Source: Piper betle (lineage: Eukaryota > Streptophyta > Magnoliopsida > Piperales > Piperaceae). From it: a stretch of DNA of 64,000 nt. The stretch is from assembly GCA_033002965.1 (NCBI GenBank), contig JAURVB010002108.1:1-64000 (forward strand), in the 5' to 3' direction. Numbering within the stretch: position 1 is the first letter of the stretch; each line of letters begins with the position of its first letter. Under the pieces are notes generated by a model, which worked only from the letters and a program-made list of their open reading frames with translations, did not search any database and was not told the origin of the DNA. The position numbers and the translations under genes were made by a program. Positions 23,143-32,827 of the stretch are shown here, piece by piece.

Positions 23143-24359
23143 TGTTAAGTGTTTAAAGTATACAATATTTACCTATATTTTTCATGTAATTTTGTCCGTC
23201 CCGGGTTTAAATATTATTAATTAGGTGATATTTTACTATTTTTTTAGTTAATTAATATTTTATTAAATATGTTTAATTTTAGAGTTTTAATGCAAAAAAA
23301 AATAAAACAAAATTACCTTAGGAATTGAAAGGTCATAGTACTTGGACCCACCCAATAGTTACTACAAGGAGTTCACAAAGCTCAAATGAGGGTGATTGTT
23401 GATAGTTTTGGGGTGCCTTACTTATGGCTTGGTTGAGCAAGTCGAGGAGTTGCAAACTTGTTTGGTCACCAAATTTAATTAGATTACGTGATCTGTGAAC
23501 ACCTTCCTTAAATTCATGTATCTAATGGCCGTTTCATCTTTTATATAAAGGGGCGGTCATTTGTTATTTGGGATATCTTAACTCTTGGCTTAGGAGTTTA
23601 GTGAATTAAGTAGTTCTAGTTATTATCATTTTTAGTACTTTTTATAGTATAAGTTTATTTCTTTTTCATCATGTTCCTTACTTTTATTATGGAGAAGTTC
23701 TTTATTTTGTCCTGGAGAAGTTCTTTATTTTGTTTTAGAGAAGAATGAAACTTAAAATGGTTTAATTGAATTCATTTCAACCTCTTACTCTTTTATTCAA
23801 TCGGATTGTTTGAATTATCATGTTCTTAATGCTAAAAATAGATTGATCGCATATTTCTTAGATCATGAGGTTTAATTCGATTTTGGGAGAAATTAATTAG
23901 ATTAGTCATTGACAATTCATCATACGACGAGTCTTTTGACTTGTTTGTCATTGTGGTCGGGAGATACACAACATTGTATGCGATTTTAGGGCAAATCTTA
24001 AATCATTATTTTGTGAATAATCAATTATCACTGAGAGGTAGAAATTGAGACAAAATAATATAAGCATAAAGGAGTGGGAGCCACCATGTCATATAATTAT
24101 CCTAGATTGACAATCCGAAGGAATAGAAGATAAGAGTAAGATGTGAAGAAGATTAATTTCATGTTAAGGGAAATTCGACTCTATAACAAAATTTATCTTA
24201 AACTAAAAAACTTATTTTGTTATTGTTTTTGCTCTTAGTTCTATTTTCTACTATTAACATCAGTAAATTTATCTCTTTGTGGGACGATACTTGAAAATTT
24301 ATCATTATATTACTTGTTTTAATCGTGTATACTTGCACGTCATTGAAATTATTTAAATA
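23143..24359 (+). repeat. Athila-like 3' LTR
   Basis: It starts TGTTAAGTG after the purine tract and ends ATTTAAATA (terminal CA changed to TA). It is 1217 bp, about 50 bp longer than the 5' LTR, mainly through a small duplication of GAGAAGTTCTTTATTTTGT near 23691-23730. Confidence 0.9.
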
Positions 24360-25235
24360 GCTCTTGGCGGCGTCCGAAGTTTAATCAGGTTCGACTGGAT
24401 GAGTTCGGCGGAAGATTCGACGAATTCCAGTGAATCTAGTTTTCTAGCAGTTTCTAATGCTTTTTGGCAGCCTTTCGTCGGTTTTCCGGCGGCTACCGGC
24501 GAGATGGTGGTGGTATGGGGTACCGTTGGCGGGGAAAGGTGACGCTGGGCTCCGCTCTGGTTGGGGAAGGTATTGGGAAAGTCGTCGACGTTGAGGCGGA
24601 GACTGGATGGCGACAGCGGAATCGGTGGCAAGAGTGTGGCTCAACTGCGGCGGCTTTGTCCTGTTGTGGAGGACAGCGGCGGCCAAGGCTGCACGGGGTG
24701 GCACGGCGAAGCCCGGTGGCATCGATTGGCAGTGGGGTGGTGTCGGAGGAGAACACAGGGCACGACATCGAGGGTTTGGGGAAGAAGACGTCGGAGGGGG
24801 AAAGAAAAGGGTTCGGTGGCGGCATCGTAAATAAATATTGACTCAATTGTGACTCGAGTCAAAAATAATAAATAACTCATAATAAATCTAAAAAATAGGA
24901 AAAAATCACATAAAATATATTACACACCATAACACCACAATGACATGTTCTATAGCTAATAACCCACCCAAATTGCCCTATCACGCGTCCTAATCCGTTA
25001 TTCGAGATAAAAATAATTCTAAAATTAAATACATAAAAAAATATACTACATACTTTCATAGACTCTTATAACTCAGTTCTCACTATCTTTCTGATGTATA
25101 CTTGACCCTCATTATTCATAACTCACGGCTTGCCTCGACTCAGCATGCGGTTTATGAAACTGACTCGACTCGAACCGACAGTTGAACCAACTAGTTCGCT
25201 AATGTAAAACTCTGACTTGAGTCATAGGTTTTACA
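24360..25235 (-). mobile_element. 5' part of the minus-strand gypsy 3' LTR, including its GC-rich module
   Basis: Read in reverse it starts TGTAAAACCTATGACTC at 25235 and runs through the family's 5' blocks (GACTCGAGTC near 24850) into the GC-rich module (24360-24840). It ends at the Athila insertion. Several overlapping long frames in the GC-rich part on both strands are compositional artefacts of that module, not genes. Confidence 0.85.
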
Positions 25236-27190
25236 ACCTTCTCTCCTTAGAAAAATTTCATCCTCAAAATTTTAACCAAGGAAGTTTCAAACTCATCCAT
25301 AATCTGAAAAAAATAATCTCTAGTAAGATACCTAGTTGTGAAGTAGGTTGCACGAATATCTTCAGGTACCACTTCCTTATCTCATCCTCATGTTCCCGTG
25401 TAGATTCTTAAACCCCTCTTCGAGTCCACTGCACTTGTACTAGGGGAACTTCTTTTCTTTGGAGAATCTTGATTCTCTGATCCATGGTCCGAACTGCATC
25501 TTCTAAAGCTGACAACATGAGAGTTGTCTGGATGGTATTTCTTTAGCATTGACACATGGAAGACATTATGCATAGCTGATAGGTGAGGCGGCAATGCTAG
25601 CCTTTAAGCCACTGGTCCAATGCGCTCAATCACATCAAACGGTCCAATATATCGCGGACTAAGTTTCCTCGCGTACCCAATCTCGTGTTTCCCTTAGTCA
25701 AAGAGACCTTTAGGAGAACGTGCTCTCTTAACGCAAAATGAATCTCACGTCTATGCTGGTCAGCATAACTTTTCTACCTATCCTAAGCTAACCTCATCCT
25801 CTTCTTGATCCTCATTACCACTTCCTGTGTCTACTGAATCATCTCTGCACAACTACTACTGGTTCGCTGCACTCTACCCAACACACCGAGGATCGGCATT
25901 TTCTGCCATATAGTGCCTCGAATAGTGTCATTCCTATTGTGGTCTGATAGCTGTTGTTGTAGAAGAACTCCACTAGAGGTAAGAGTTCTTTCCAACTTCC
26001 TCCAAAATCCAAAATACATGCTCGGAGCAAATCCTCTACGATCTGTATGGTTCTCTCTACCTGCCCATCTATTTGAAGGTGAAAGTTTGTGCTGAATCTC
26101 GATTTAGTGCCTATAGCTACTTGAAAAGCTTTCTAAAATCGAGACATGAACCTTGGATCCCTATCTGATATGATCTCTTGTGGCACTCCATGTAACCTGG
26201 CTATCTAGTCTTTGTAAAGCGTGGCCAAAGTGGTTAGTAGGTAATCCATTTTGATTGGTATGAAGTGTGCACTCTTTGTGATCCTAGGCAAACTGACTAT
26301 AAAGTCATCTGCTATACTATCCCACTTCCACTCTATGGCTTTAGCATTCCACCTAGGCGTACGTGCTAGGCTTTCACTTGTTGGCACACTAAACATATAG
26401 CAATTGTGTTGTATACCTCTCTTCATTCCTGGCCACCAATATGTTTGTCAGACATCATGGTGCATCCTAGATGCACTGAGCATCTCGACGTGTGAGCTTC
26501 ATGAAGAATCGTACTTCGAAGTCTGGGACACTCTGGAACATTTGGCACAAAGAGTCCACCTCTTAGTCTGTCTAACCCATATGCATCTCTGACCAATTCC
26601 TAATGTATTCCTTGTTCCAACCACTGCTTCAACTGTAGAACTGCCTACTGTGCAATCTTGATCTGCTCAAGTACACTCGGCTGAATGGTTAGTCGCACCA
26701 TCACTCCAACCAACTGTCTCTGGCCCGTAGTATACTAAGTCATTGAGACTACTGCCCATCCTACAGAGTACAAAACTCCTAGCTTCCTGCTCAACGCATC
26801 TACTACCGCATTTGCTTTGCCCTCGTGGTACGCTATGTCAATCTCTTAATCTGCTAACATCTCTAATCATTTTCTCTATTTGCTATTCAAATCCTTATGC
26901 GTGAAGATATATTTCAAACTCTGATGATCTATCAAAAGTCTAAAAGATGTTCCATACAAGTAGTGCCTCCATATTCTGAGTGTGAATATGACTGATGCAA
27001 GCTCTACATCGTTTGTAGGATAGTTACGCTCATGCACTTTGAGATGGCGAGATGCATGAGCTATAACCTTATCCTTCTACATCAAAACACAACCTAGTCC
27101 AATTCCAAAGGTATCTATGTAAACTACAAAATCCTCATGTCCCTCGGGCAATGTGAGGATACACACCGAAGTCAATCTCTCCAAATCTAG
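25236..27190 (-). pseudogene. Chromovirus-like RNase H and integrase remnant
   Basis: Read on the minus strand from 27160: RNase H ([52 protein letters not shown], then a DALSR end near 26790). Next is an HEAHTS.CSVH zinc region near 26500. The integrase core WKWDSIADDFIVSLPR with TKSAHFIPIK lies near 26320-26270. LRACILDFGGSWKELLPL and ALYGRKCRSSVCW follow at about 26030-25870. An HNVFHVSMLKKYHPD chromovirus-like C-terminal block lies near 25570. Stops are scattered throughout. The catalytic aspartate of RNase H (YTDAS) reads YIDTF. Confidence 0.85.
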
Positions 27191-28356
27191 TGTGAATCTC
27201 TCTAGAGCTCTAAACCTGGTCTCGTATTGCACCACTATCATGGGTCTCTACCTCAATGTCTGGAATTCTCGCTCCTTCCTCTTCCTGACATCTAGCAGTC
27301 AAATTCGGCTCTAAATTCCTCCCAAGTGATGTCCTAGGGTTGACGGCGAGTAAATGTAGAATTCTACATTGAATCCCACCATACTCTTGCTTCATCATGG
27401 AATGCCCTCGTAATGATGGGAACACTGTGCTCCATCGGGCATCCCATACTGCCAAACACTCCTATAACCGATGATATCCATAAGAATGCCTCTTCCGCAT
27501 CCAACTTCTGAAAGAAAGGTCATCCACCATTCTTCACGAACCTTTCATAAAGGTCATCCACCATTCTTCACGAACCTTTCATACTGTCACAACTCCAGAT
27601 TCCTTGCATCTACTGATCTGTTCGATCCTTCACTTAGCTCATACTACTGAAACTGTAGTCCTGTACTTGCTAGTACACTGTCACATCCTGCAGATCCACT
27701 TCCACCTACAGTCTACTTGCTACCTTCTACGGCGGGTCCACTAACATTCGGTCCTATTCTCACCTGAACTGGAGTAACTGAAGGAGGAGGCGGCGGCGGA
27801 GGGCCCATGTGAACTGTTGGCTCTCCTCATGCCTCTTCATCCACTGCTAGTCTCTTTTCCACTCTTGCCACCGAAAGATCTATCTACCTGAGTTCTCTCC
27901 TAAATTCCTCTTGGTTTTACTGCATCTGTATCTGAACTTCAGCTAACATGACAATAGCTGCATCCCTCTCTTGTCAACTACTTCTGCTATGGTGACTATC
28001 ACGACGACAGTCACGGTGGTAGCTCTCACTGTGTCGACTAACTGAAATTGGCACACCGGCCTCTTCTAGTTGCATGGCGGTCCTTGGTCAACTAGAGGCT
28101 ATATCACTGTGACCATGGTTGGGACTCTCTTGTTTGGGCAATGGAGGGGATGGGACCCTGATCTGCATCCTACGAGTCTGGTTCACCATCCTGCTTGTGC
28201 TTGCTACTATAATCTGATCAACCTATCACACCACTGTTTGGTTAGAAAATATGTAAACCAAAAATATTATGACAAAAAACCTGTCAGTACTGTTCGGAAC
28301 AGCTTTCTCACACATGTAACCTATAATGCATCTGCCATCTTGATCAACTAAGAGTT
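27191..28356 (-). pseudogene. Chromovirus-like gag remnant, joined directly to RNase H
   Basis: Between the primer site and the RNase H join, minus-strand frames give gag-like pieces: an RxxVKNGGxPFFQKLDAEEAFLWI-type block near 27540-27460 and a TWEEFRAEF block near 27330. Proline/glutamate-rich DNA lies nearer the primer site. Protease and reverse transcriptase are absent, so a deletion of about 2 kb or more must join gag to RNase H near 27190. A small tandem duplication (TCATCCACCATTCTTCACGAACCTTTCAT, two copies) lies at 27520-27580. Confidence 0.65.
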
Positions 28357-28373
28357 AGCTTTGATACCACATC

Positions 28374-28421
28374 TGTAATAGCCCGGGTCGGTTCACGGGT
28401 GAACCAAAATAGGGTGTTACA
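28374..28421 (-). repeat. Miniature 5' LTR: only the terminal palindrome remains
   Basis: This 48-bp segment, TGTAATAG...GGGTGTTACA, sits between the primer site and the TAATG flank, where a ~2.4-kb 5' LTR is expected. It corresponds to just the last ~50 bp of the family LTR, including GGTTCAC-GG-GTGAACC. Confidence 0.7.
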
Positions 28422-28971
28422 TAATGAGTCAAGTTTGACTTATAATTGAGTCAAGTAAAGTCAAGTAGAACACTCCCGTGCTCAAACTCGACTCGCAGAA
28501 TTCCAGTTTGAATCGAGCTTGAGATCGAGCATTTAAATATTAAGTTTTGAGTCTGGTCAAACACTAAATGCTCACAAGCTGGCTCACTCAATTAGTAGCC
28601 CTAGCTCTTATATCAAGAGATCAAACATGAAACTCATTTTAAGGTCCTAGTTGCTTACTTAAAGTGTGTTTTTACTTTCTTATTTATTAAATTTTATGGA
28701 TCCAGTTCCCATGTTATGTGCTTTACTGTTTTCTACCACGTAAAAGCATGTAGATGTCTATTAGATTGTTACATTACATGGATACATTCATCATTTTGTT
28801 TTGAGTGTGTGGATGTATATTAGTTAGTGTCTTTCTTTCTCGAGATGCGTCAAGGTTGATTTGATCAGTTATTAGTTCGAATCATACGAATGAATTGATT
28901 TTAAACATTACTTGACTTAATAGTAATGGTTCTAATCTAACTCAAGTATGAACTAGAATGAGGGTGTTACA

Positions 28972-30527
28972 AGGCTTGAGGGAGATGAAAGAGGTACACC
29001 TCTCTCCATCTTACCTAAGTGGTTCCCCCACTAGCTATGTGGTTGGCTCCGTCGGCCCAAAGTTGTGTTGTACCAAGTTGAGGTAAAAGCCCCTTCATTG
29101 CAACAATCATCATAAATATCTTCAAATTTTATTTAAATAATAAAAATATTATATTAAAATGTTTGAATAAAATACTCTATTTATAACGATAAATTCTTTC
29201 AAATTTTTGGGATTTCATGCACTCACGTTTACCATTTTACCAAGGAGGAAAGTTACCCGTAATTATCAAAAAAATCAGCTTTAAGGTCAAGCTGTGAAAG
29301 TTGGATATAAAATCCAATCACAGTTGTTCACCTTTGCATACACAATGGATAGTTAAATAAAGTTTATGTGGAAATAAGTGCTAATTTGTCAATAACGTAT
29401 TGGTCTTGGAGCCGTGTTAAGCAGTTAAACTCACTAAAAAGAGAAAAAGAGAGAAATATCTTAAAAACTGTTAAAGTGCCTCTTGAGTTAGCTCCAAATT
29501 AATTGAAAAAATATATCAGAAATAGCAAAGTTTCAAATTATTCTTTCACAAATAATTAAATTTTCAAAATTATATCAGATATAGACGTTTTTAAAAACTT
29601 TCATATTAATCGTAACCAAATCTCATTATTTTTCATTCAATAACAAAAATATCTATAAAAACTTATTTTTGTTAAGATAAAGTAGATAATGAATAAAACT
29701 TGTAATATTTACTAACTTCCTATATAAAAAAAATTTTAATAATAAATAATGAATAAACTCTAAAATTATATTATTGATGAAGTAAAAAGTAAAAAGTAAA
29801 ATTTTTATTTTTATTTTTCCTTTTGGACCATTAAAATGCAAAAAATAAAAAGAAAATAAAATATATAAATTTTGGGTGTTTAAAATTTGAATTCCAAATT
29901 GTCATATTATAACTTAAAACTTTTGCTTTATCTAATATATTTTAATTTTGAAAAAAATATTTTTAAAAAATTAAATATCATTATCATATGAAATATAAGA
30001 AAATATGTTTAAAAAATTTGAAATTAAATTAAGAGCATTTACGTCAATAAAGTAAAAATTATGAGTTAAGTATAATTAAAATATATAAATATACTATACA
30101 TGAAATGAAAATTGAAGATCTGGCTCTGATATATTTTTGAAAATTTAGTTATTTTTAAAAAAATAAATTAAAACTTGGTTATTTTTTATATTTTCCCAAA
30201 TAAAGAAAAAAGACAATTTGGCCTATTTAAATGAAAACCAAGCCGACGCCCTTTACCGATGAATGCCAATGTAAGTCCAGAAAAATCGACTCAACTCAAC
30301 CCGGTGAAATTAGCGTAGAAATTATTTTACCGTTAACTTTTTAAAGATTTCTCATTCCTAAGAAAAAAATTTTAATTCAATAGGCAACGTGGCGAGTATG
30401 GATTGGGCATGGTTAGGTACGTGACTATGTTCGCACCCAATGTGGTTAATTTGAGGAACTCTTTTTTCATGCATTTAAGCTTTGCTCGAGGTGGATAGAG
30501 CCAAGAGAGAAGCGAGAAGGAAGAAAC
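28972..30527. other. AT-rich intergenic DNA and upstream region of the carbonic anhydrase gene
   Basis: 29100-30250 is strongly A/T-rich, with long poly-A/T runs and no supported reading frame. A TATATCAGA motif recurs near 29510 and 29570 and, as GATATATTTTTGAAAA, near 30127. 30250-30527 would hold the promoter and leader of the downstream gene, but I see no convincing TATA box within 100 bp of the start codon. Confidence 0.5.
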
Positions 30528-32377
30528 ATGGCTCCTAAAGTTATCTTCCTCACGTTCCTTTGTCTCCTCTCTTTTTCATGCTCGCTTGTCGCTCTGAAGA
30601 GCCAGGTTGGATCTTGTTTGAACATGGCTCTCATACTTTTGCTTGTGATATTTCTTCAAACTCTTGCATTTGTAGCTTGTCTAACGCTAATTCCTATTTA
30701 TTAATCATGTATTTTGTCTTCTGATTGCTGGGTCATTCCCTGTTTTCCATTGCATTTCCTTGCATGGATGGAAAGGACTGTTCTTTTTTTTAATGAACAT
30801 TCGATGTTTTATATTAATGCTCCAAAGTTTGTTCGGTTTTATGGGCGTGCCAATCCTTTCTAATGTGTGAATGATTGTTGTTGTTCATTGGGGCTCATGA
30901 TGCTCTACAGATGATGAGAAGGATTTCAATTACTCTGTAAATGATCAGAAAGGCCCCAAGAACTGGGGGCATATACACCCAGAATGGAGAACCTGCAACA
31001 ATGGGAAACTACAATCTCCTATTGATCTCCTCCATGAAAGAGTCAAAGTCACGCCAAATCTGGGCAGATTGAAGAAGAGCTATAAGCCTGCTCCTGCGGT
31101 TCTTGTTAACAGGGGGCATGACATTATGGTAAGCTTACTGGAATACTTGATCTTCGAATGATACTTGATATTAAAGGAAGATGTGATTATGGTAATTTTC
31201 ACTCTCTGTTTTTCTTTATTTGAAATGCTTTAGTTGAAATGGAAGAACAAGTCAGGAAGCATTCAGATAAATGGCACCAAGTTCTTCCTCAAGCAGGTCC
31301 ATTGGCACTCACCCTCCGAGCACACATTCAATGGAACAAGGTTTGTTATTCCAATTTTCACTTCACCGGTAGCTAGTTTGTTAGCATGTATAACTTGTAG
31401 GGAACTGATCATACAAGTAAATTGTTAGCAGGTATAAATTGGAACTACACATGGTTCATGAAAGCAGCCATGGAGAGCTTGCAGTGATTGGAATCACTTA
31501 CAAATATGGCAGACCTGATACCTTCCTTCATAAGGTGGATTTGAGGGAAAAGATATTCCTCCGACAAAATTCATTATAATATACACAACAAAGTTATCCA
31601 AATTGATTAAGAATCTCAGAAATGGGAAGCACAAAGACAACCCAAGATGCTGAATGACCGGATGATGCACTTCATTTTAGAACATTATGTAAATTCTTCA
31701 TTTATCTTTTTTGTGCAGGTCTTGGCACCCATTAAGCTTAAGGGATTCACTGAGAGAGATGTAGGAATTGTCGATCCTAAAGACATAAAATTTGGAAGCC
31801 GAAAGTATTTCAGATATCTGGGCTCTCTCACTGTTCCTCCTTGCACTGAGAATGTAATTTGGACAATCATGAACAAGGTATATATACATATATATACAAC
31901 AGTAAAAGGGATTACCAATTTCTAGAATCAAAAAATCATACGTTTCAATTGATAGATAGTTTAATTTGTAGGTAAGAACAGTCTCAAGGGAGCAAGTAAG
32001 AGCATTGAGAGAAGATGTCCATGATGTAAGTGTTTGTATCATCATACTTTTGCCTGGCTTTTCTATAAAATTGAACTTCATCATTAAGATATTGTTCAAG
32101 AGTGAGAAAAATGCTCTTTCTGTAAAAGTTTGCCTAATTGGTATCAGCAAAAAATATAGTGTCACACAGATTCAACAAGCAACTAAACATTTAACATGAA
32201 TGACATGTAAAATAATTGTGTTTATACATTATGCTATTGCAAATTCTTTATATAGAATGGTTATTTTTGTTTAACTTAACATGTTTTTGTTTCCCACAGG
32301 GATTTAAACAGAATTCTAGACCAACTCAAGATGAGGAGAACAGAACAGTTGCATTTTATAGGCCTAAAACAGTTTGA
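30528..32377 (+). CDS. Alpha-type carbonic anhydrase (dioscorin-like family), seven exons
   Basis: Likely a secreted enzyme that interconverts CO2 and bicarbonate using zinc. Proposed exons are 30528-30605, 30919-31128, 31234-31340, 31432-31534, 31719-31877, 31972-32025 and 32300-32377, giving 262 residues. Exon 1 is a hydrophobic signal peptide ([13 protein letters not shown]). The zinc histidines are visible: HWH in [10 protein letters not shown] and the histidine of LELHMVHES. The proton-shuttle position (NRGHDI), the SPIDL motif, the cysteine pair (WRTC and PPCTE) and the threonine of SLTVPPC are present, so an active enzyme is expected. The exon 1-2 junction is uncertain: the obvious acceptor at 30910 puts the domain out of frame by one base, while the AG at 30918 keeps frame. 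The gene converges on its neighbour with about 450 bp between stop codons. Confidence 0.9.
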
Positions 32378-32827
32378 GATTTTGAGAAGGAGACGCCTGT
32401 CCTGTTGTGACAGTGCTCTCCGTATATTCCAATGCACATCTTAATTTCAATATCTGCCATCAATAAGTTGATTTCCGTGTGGTTAGATTCGCTTTCTAAT
32501 GTCATAGAATTGCAGCTTTTCGTGTTGAACAGAAAATAAGCTGTTGGTGGACAAGTTGTTGAGCTATCATTGCATTTATCTCAATGCGTGTAATGAACTT
32601 GAAATGACAAGAGCCATTGAAATGGTCATCTAGAAGTATATTTATTTTGCAAAACAAGGATATATCAATGAAAATCCATCTCTCAAATTTCTACAAAAGC
32701 ATAGATAAGTCAGAGTAGAAGATAAATATAAGATAAGAAACATCACATTATAAGAGTTTCAACTTCAACTTGGCCACTTGAACTTAATAAGCAGATATCA
32801 TGTAATGATCTCCATTGAACATTGAGC

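Larger units (their letters stand above)
13082..24359 (+). mobile_element. Athila-like Ty3-gypsy retrotransposon
   Basis: It has LTRs 13082-14251 and 23143-24359, beginning TGTTAAGTGTTTAAAG. The primer site is TTGATGTCGTTGCTGGGGA (14257-14275), the Athila/Tat-like GCCGTTGCCGGGGA type. Flanks are GCACT (13077-13081) and GCTCT (24360-24364), a 4/5 duplication lying precisely in the split gypsy LTR. Internal order is gag, protease, reverse transcriptase, RNase H, integrase, then a 1.6-kb non-coding tail. A GTGTGGGGGGATG tract follows pol, as in Athila-type elements. Stops and frameshifts throughout make it non-functional. Two further insertions interrupt it. Confidence 0.9.
11562..28421 (-). mobile_element. 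Minus-strand chromovirus-like Ty3-gypsy element, internally deleted and split by Athila
   Basis: Read on the minus strand: a truncated 5' LTR (28421-28374), primer site TGGTATCAAAGCT (28369-28357), gag remnants, RNase H and integrase, a polypurine tract (25249-25236) and a 3' LTR (25235-24360 continuing at 13081-11562). Flanks are CAATG (11557-11561) and TAATG (28422-28426), a 4/5 duplication. Protease and most of the reverse transcriptase are deleted. The 3' LTR belongs to the same family as the LTRs at 37.6-49.8 kb, making this the only copy here that shows what the family's coding domain was. Confidence 0.8.
10953..28603. mobile_element. Small non-autonomous hAT-like element (10953-11561 plus 28427-28603), split by a gypsy element
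   Basis: The left end reads TAAGGGTGTTAAATGAGCGA. The right end, reverse-complemented, reads TAGGGCTACTAATTGAGTGA. These are imperfect terminal inverted repeats of the TAGGGGTGT type common in plant hAT elements. The flanks are GTTCTTAT (10945-10952) and GCTCTTAT (28604-28611), a 7/8 match of the 8-bp duplication typical of hAT. The subterminal DNA on both sides is full of GAGCTC/ACTCGA-type motifs. Without the insertion the element is about 0.8 kb and has no transposase, so it is MITE-sized and needed an outside enzyme. Confidence 0.75.
10412..28971 (+). mobile_element. 3' fragment of an old LTR (10412-10952 plus 28612-28971), split by the hAT-like element
   Basis: 10412-10730 aligns in order with LTR positions 39500-39800: TTTGAATTTCCTAACAC, then GTATGAGAGTACTCGACTTTTG, then GGGGCCACTCC. 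The 3' part resumes after the hAT-like element with an ACATGGATACATTCATC block and ends AGGGTGTTACA at 28971. The 5' half is absent and no primer site follows the end, so this is a truncated LTR rather than an element terminus. It is the host for the nested insertions between. Confidence 0.55.

Noticed and set aside
24353..24880. Cluster of long frames on both strands
   Set aside because: This is the GC-rich module of the minus-strand LTR beside the Athila insertion.
28374..28971. A ~600-bp LTR running from TGTAATAG to GGGTGTTACA
   Set aside because: 28422 onward matches the hAT-like right end with its own 8-bp duplication at 28604-28611, so the two terminal motifs belong to different elements.
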